Positions 62,078-64,000 of a DNA stretch of 64,000 bases are shown one piece after another. This stretch comes from Marinifilum flexuosum (lineage in GTDB: Bacteria > Bacteroidota > Bacteroidia > Bacteroidales > Marinifilaceae). The notes under the pieces were generated by a model. The model worked only from the letters and a program-made list of their open reading frames with translations, had not been told where the DNA came from and did not search any database. The DNA lies in contig NZ_RAPQ01000008.1 in the NCBI RefSeq assembly GCF_003610555.1, forward strand, positions 1,666,490 through 1,730,489, read 5' to 3'. How positions within the stretch are numbered: the stretch's first letter is position 1; each line of letters begins with the position of its first letter. The position numbers and the translations under genes were made by a program.

Positions 62078-64000
62078 ATGAAGTACGGATATTTTGACGA
62101 TAAGAATAAAGAATATGTAGTGGAACGACCGGATACTCCGGCATCATGGACCAACTACCTGGGAGATACAAACTACGGAGCTATTATAACTAATAATGCA
62201 GGAGGATACAGCTTTTACAAATCAGCTGCTCAGGGACGATTTACCAGATTGCGTTTCAACTCTGTTCCTATGGATCAGGCAGGGCGTTATTTGTATTTTC
62301 ATGACAAGGATTCCAATGATTTTTGGTCTGCCTCCTGGCAACCAGTTGGAAAGTCGTTGGAGCAATTTAAAACCGAGTGCCGACACGGAACAGCTTACAC
62401 AAAAATTAGTTCAGAATATAAAGGTTTAGCCTCAGAGGTAACCTACTTTGTTCCCAGAGGAAAGGCTTATGAAGCATGGATGGTGAAGCTTACCAATAAG
62501 GGGAAGGTGACAAGAAACCTACGAGCTTTCCCTTTTGTAGAGTATGCCTGTAACTGGAATGCCGGAGATGATTTAGGCAACTTGCAGTACACGCAGTACA
62601 TCGCAAAAATGTCGGTTGCTGATGGGATCATCGATCATGGATCGAATATCAATATGCCTGAAATGCCTGAGGATTTTCAGCAGAAGGATCAGCAACGTCA
62701 TACTTTCTTTGCCATGGTAGGTGCAGAGGTTTCAGGTTATGATACTGATAGGGATGTATTTATAGGCAGATACAATGGCTATGGTAATCCTGAGGTTGTT
62801 CAAAAAGGTGAATGCGCAGGCTCACTGGCCGAAGGAGGAAATCCTTGTGGGGTTTTACAAACAGACATTTGTTTGCAGCCAGGAGAATCTGTTGAGTTCG
62901 CCATTGTTATGGGAATTGGAAGTGCCCAAAAAGAAGGTGCTGAAGTAAAAGAGAAATATACAGACCTATCGATTCTGAAAAATGAATTGGAAGAGTTAAA
63001 GAATTACTGGCACAGTCGTTTAGAAGTGATGCAAGTTGAAACTCCTGATGCTGATATCAACAGCATGTTAAATGTTTGGAGTCCATATAACTGTCAAATC
63101 ACTTATGCATGGTCAAGAGCTGCCAGTTTAGTTTATGCTGGAGTTCGTGATGGTTTAGGTTATCGTGATTCAGTACAGGATATGTTGGGAGTGATGCACT
63201 CTGTTCCTGAAGAGGCGGGAGAACGTTTGGAACTTTTGATAACAGGTCAGGCTTCAACCGGAGGTGCGATGCCAGTAGTGAAGCCATTTGCTCATAAGCC
63301 AGGAGAAGAGAAAGAGCCTGATGCAAATGAATACCGTTCTGATGATTGTTTGTGGTTGTTCAATGCCATTCCTGAGTATGTAAATGAAACCGGGAATTTT
63401 GATTTCTACCTAAAAGAACTACCCTATGCTGATAAGGGAAAAGATACTGTACTTGGGCATTTAAGAAGAGCCATTGAGTTTAATTTAGAGCGTTCAGGAG
63501 CTCACGGTATTCCTTGTGGATTGGCTGCCGACTGGAATGATTGCCTGGTCTTGGGATATGAAGGTGAATCGGTGTTTGTAGCATTCCAATTGCGTTATGC
63601 TTTGGCCAAATACAGTGAGGTTGCCGAAAAACTGGGCTTGACAAAAGAAGTGGAATGGGCAGAGCAGGAGTTAAGAATTCTGGATAAGAGTCTGGAAGAG
63701 CATTGCTGGGATGAAGATCGTTACGTTCGTGCCTTCAGCGATAAAGGATTCCGTTTTGGAGCCAAAGAGAATGAAGAAGGTAATATTTTCATGAATCCGC
63801 AGGTTTGGGCTGTAATTAGTGGTCATGCCAATAGGGAAAAAGCCGAAAAGGCAATGAATGTCGTTCACGACGATTTGTATACTGATTATGGGATCATGTT
63901 GTGTGCACCACCATTCGAAAAATCAAATTTTGATATTGTTCGTGCCGTATTGTTCAACCCTGGAATGAAAGAGAATGCTGGGATTTTCAACCATACGCAA
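62078..64000 (+). CDS. second GH94 phosphorylase, chitobiose phosphorylase-like (3' truncated by window)
   Basis: The frame from ATG 62078 stays open to the right edge (641 codons seen of an expected 800 or so). It starts MKYGYFDDKNKEYVVERP and has no signal peptide, so it is cytosolic. The GH94 general acid is D485 in AADWNDCLVLG. It is clearly divergent from the GH94 at 56036: it lacks the PWINYLG form (PASWTNYLG instead) and has RASLVYAGVRDGLGYRDSVQD, closer to N,N'-diacetylchitobiose phosphorylase and related enzymes. A different disaccharide from that of the first GH94 is therefore likely. It forms an operon with the deacetylase/esterase gene. Confidence 0.88.
   Translation, partial: MKYGYFDDKNKEYVVERPDTPASWTNYLGDTNYGAIITNNAGGYSFYKSAAQGRFTRLRFNSVPMDQAGRYLYFHDKDSNDFWSASWQPVGKSLEQFKTECRHGTAYTKISSEYKGLASEVTYFVPRGKAYEAWMVKLTNKGKVTRNLRAFPFVEYACNWNAGDDLGNLQYTQYIAKMSVADGIIDHGSNINMPEMPEDFQQKDQQRHTFFAMVGAEVSGYDTDRDVFIGRYNGYGNPEVVQKGECAGSLAEGGNPCGVLQTDICLQPGESVEFAIVMGIGSAQKEGAEVKEKYTDLSILKNELEELKNYWHSRLEVMQVETPDADINSMLNVWSPYNCQITYAWSRAASLVYAGVRDGLGYRDSVQDMLGVMHSVPEEAGERLELLITGQASTGGAMPVVKPFAHKPGEEKEPDANEYRSDDCLWLFNAIPEYVNETGNFDFYLKELPYADKGKDTVLGHLRRAIEFNLERSGAHGIPCGLAADWNDCLVLGYEGESVFVAFQLRYALAKYSEVAEKLGLTKEVEWAEQELRILDKSLEEHCWDEDRYVRAFSDKGFRFGAKENEEGNIFMNPQVWAVISGHANREKAEKAMNVVHDDLYTDYGIMLCAPPFEKSNFDIVRAVLFNPGMKENAGIFNHTQ

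Overview
The window looks like part of the chromosome of a marine member of the Bacteroidota. The pointers are the low GC content, a SusC/SusD pair, a hybrid two-component (HTCS) regulator, a type IX secretion (T9SS) sorting domain, DUF3857 and DUF4421 proteins, and a -7 element of the TAnnTTTG type. The order Marinilabiliales is my best guess, but nothing here fixes the genus. I saw no rRNA, tRNA, CRISPR array, phage gene or intact insertion sequence.

Positions 1-16400 hold housekeeping and stand-alone genes: the 3' part of a DsbD-like thiol:disulfide exchange protein, an M16 metallopeptidase, a cysteine/redox group (L-cysteine desulfidase-like protein, thioredoxin reductase, cysteine-synthase-like enzyme), a FUSC-family membrane protein, an unrecognised 212-residue protein, and a multi-PAS histidine kinase without a partner. 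Between them lie a 21-bp degenerate tandem repeat, a 12-bp inverted repeat pair and a small broken gene. Positions 16400-20150 hold a DUF3857/transglutaminase-like membrane protein and a DUF4421 protein.

From about 20.6 kb to the right edge the window is devoted to polysaccharide use. A NrtR-type regulator that has lost its Nudix box precedes a GH3 beta-glucosidase, with palindromes between them. A convergent HTCS gene follows. Diverging from it is susC-susD-surface glycan-binding lipoprotein, then a hairpin terminator, then a long co-directional series: seven sulfatases, GH9, a T9SS-targeted GH5 with a CBM-like domain, three more sulfatases, a GH94 phosphorylase, a GPH-family sugar symporter, a NodB deacetylase fused to an SGNH esterase, and a second GH94 cut by the window end.

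The inferred pathway is as follows. The GH5 (and possibly GH9) cuts a beta-1,4-linked backbone. SusC/SusD and the binding lipoprotein import the fragments. The ten formylglycine-type sulfatases and the deacetylase/esterase remove sulfate and acyl groups. GH9/GH3 trim the chains, and disaccharides enter the cytosol through the symporter for phosphorolysis by the GH94 enzymes. So many sulfatases beside cellulase-class enzymes and disaccharide phosphorylases, with no polysaccharide lyase, suggest a sulfated and acylated beta-1,4-glucan or amino-glucan as substrate. I do not recognise this as a characterised locus. No sulfatase-maturing enzyme is encoded in the window.
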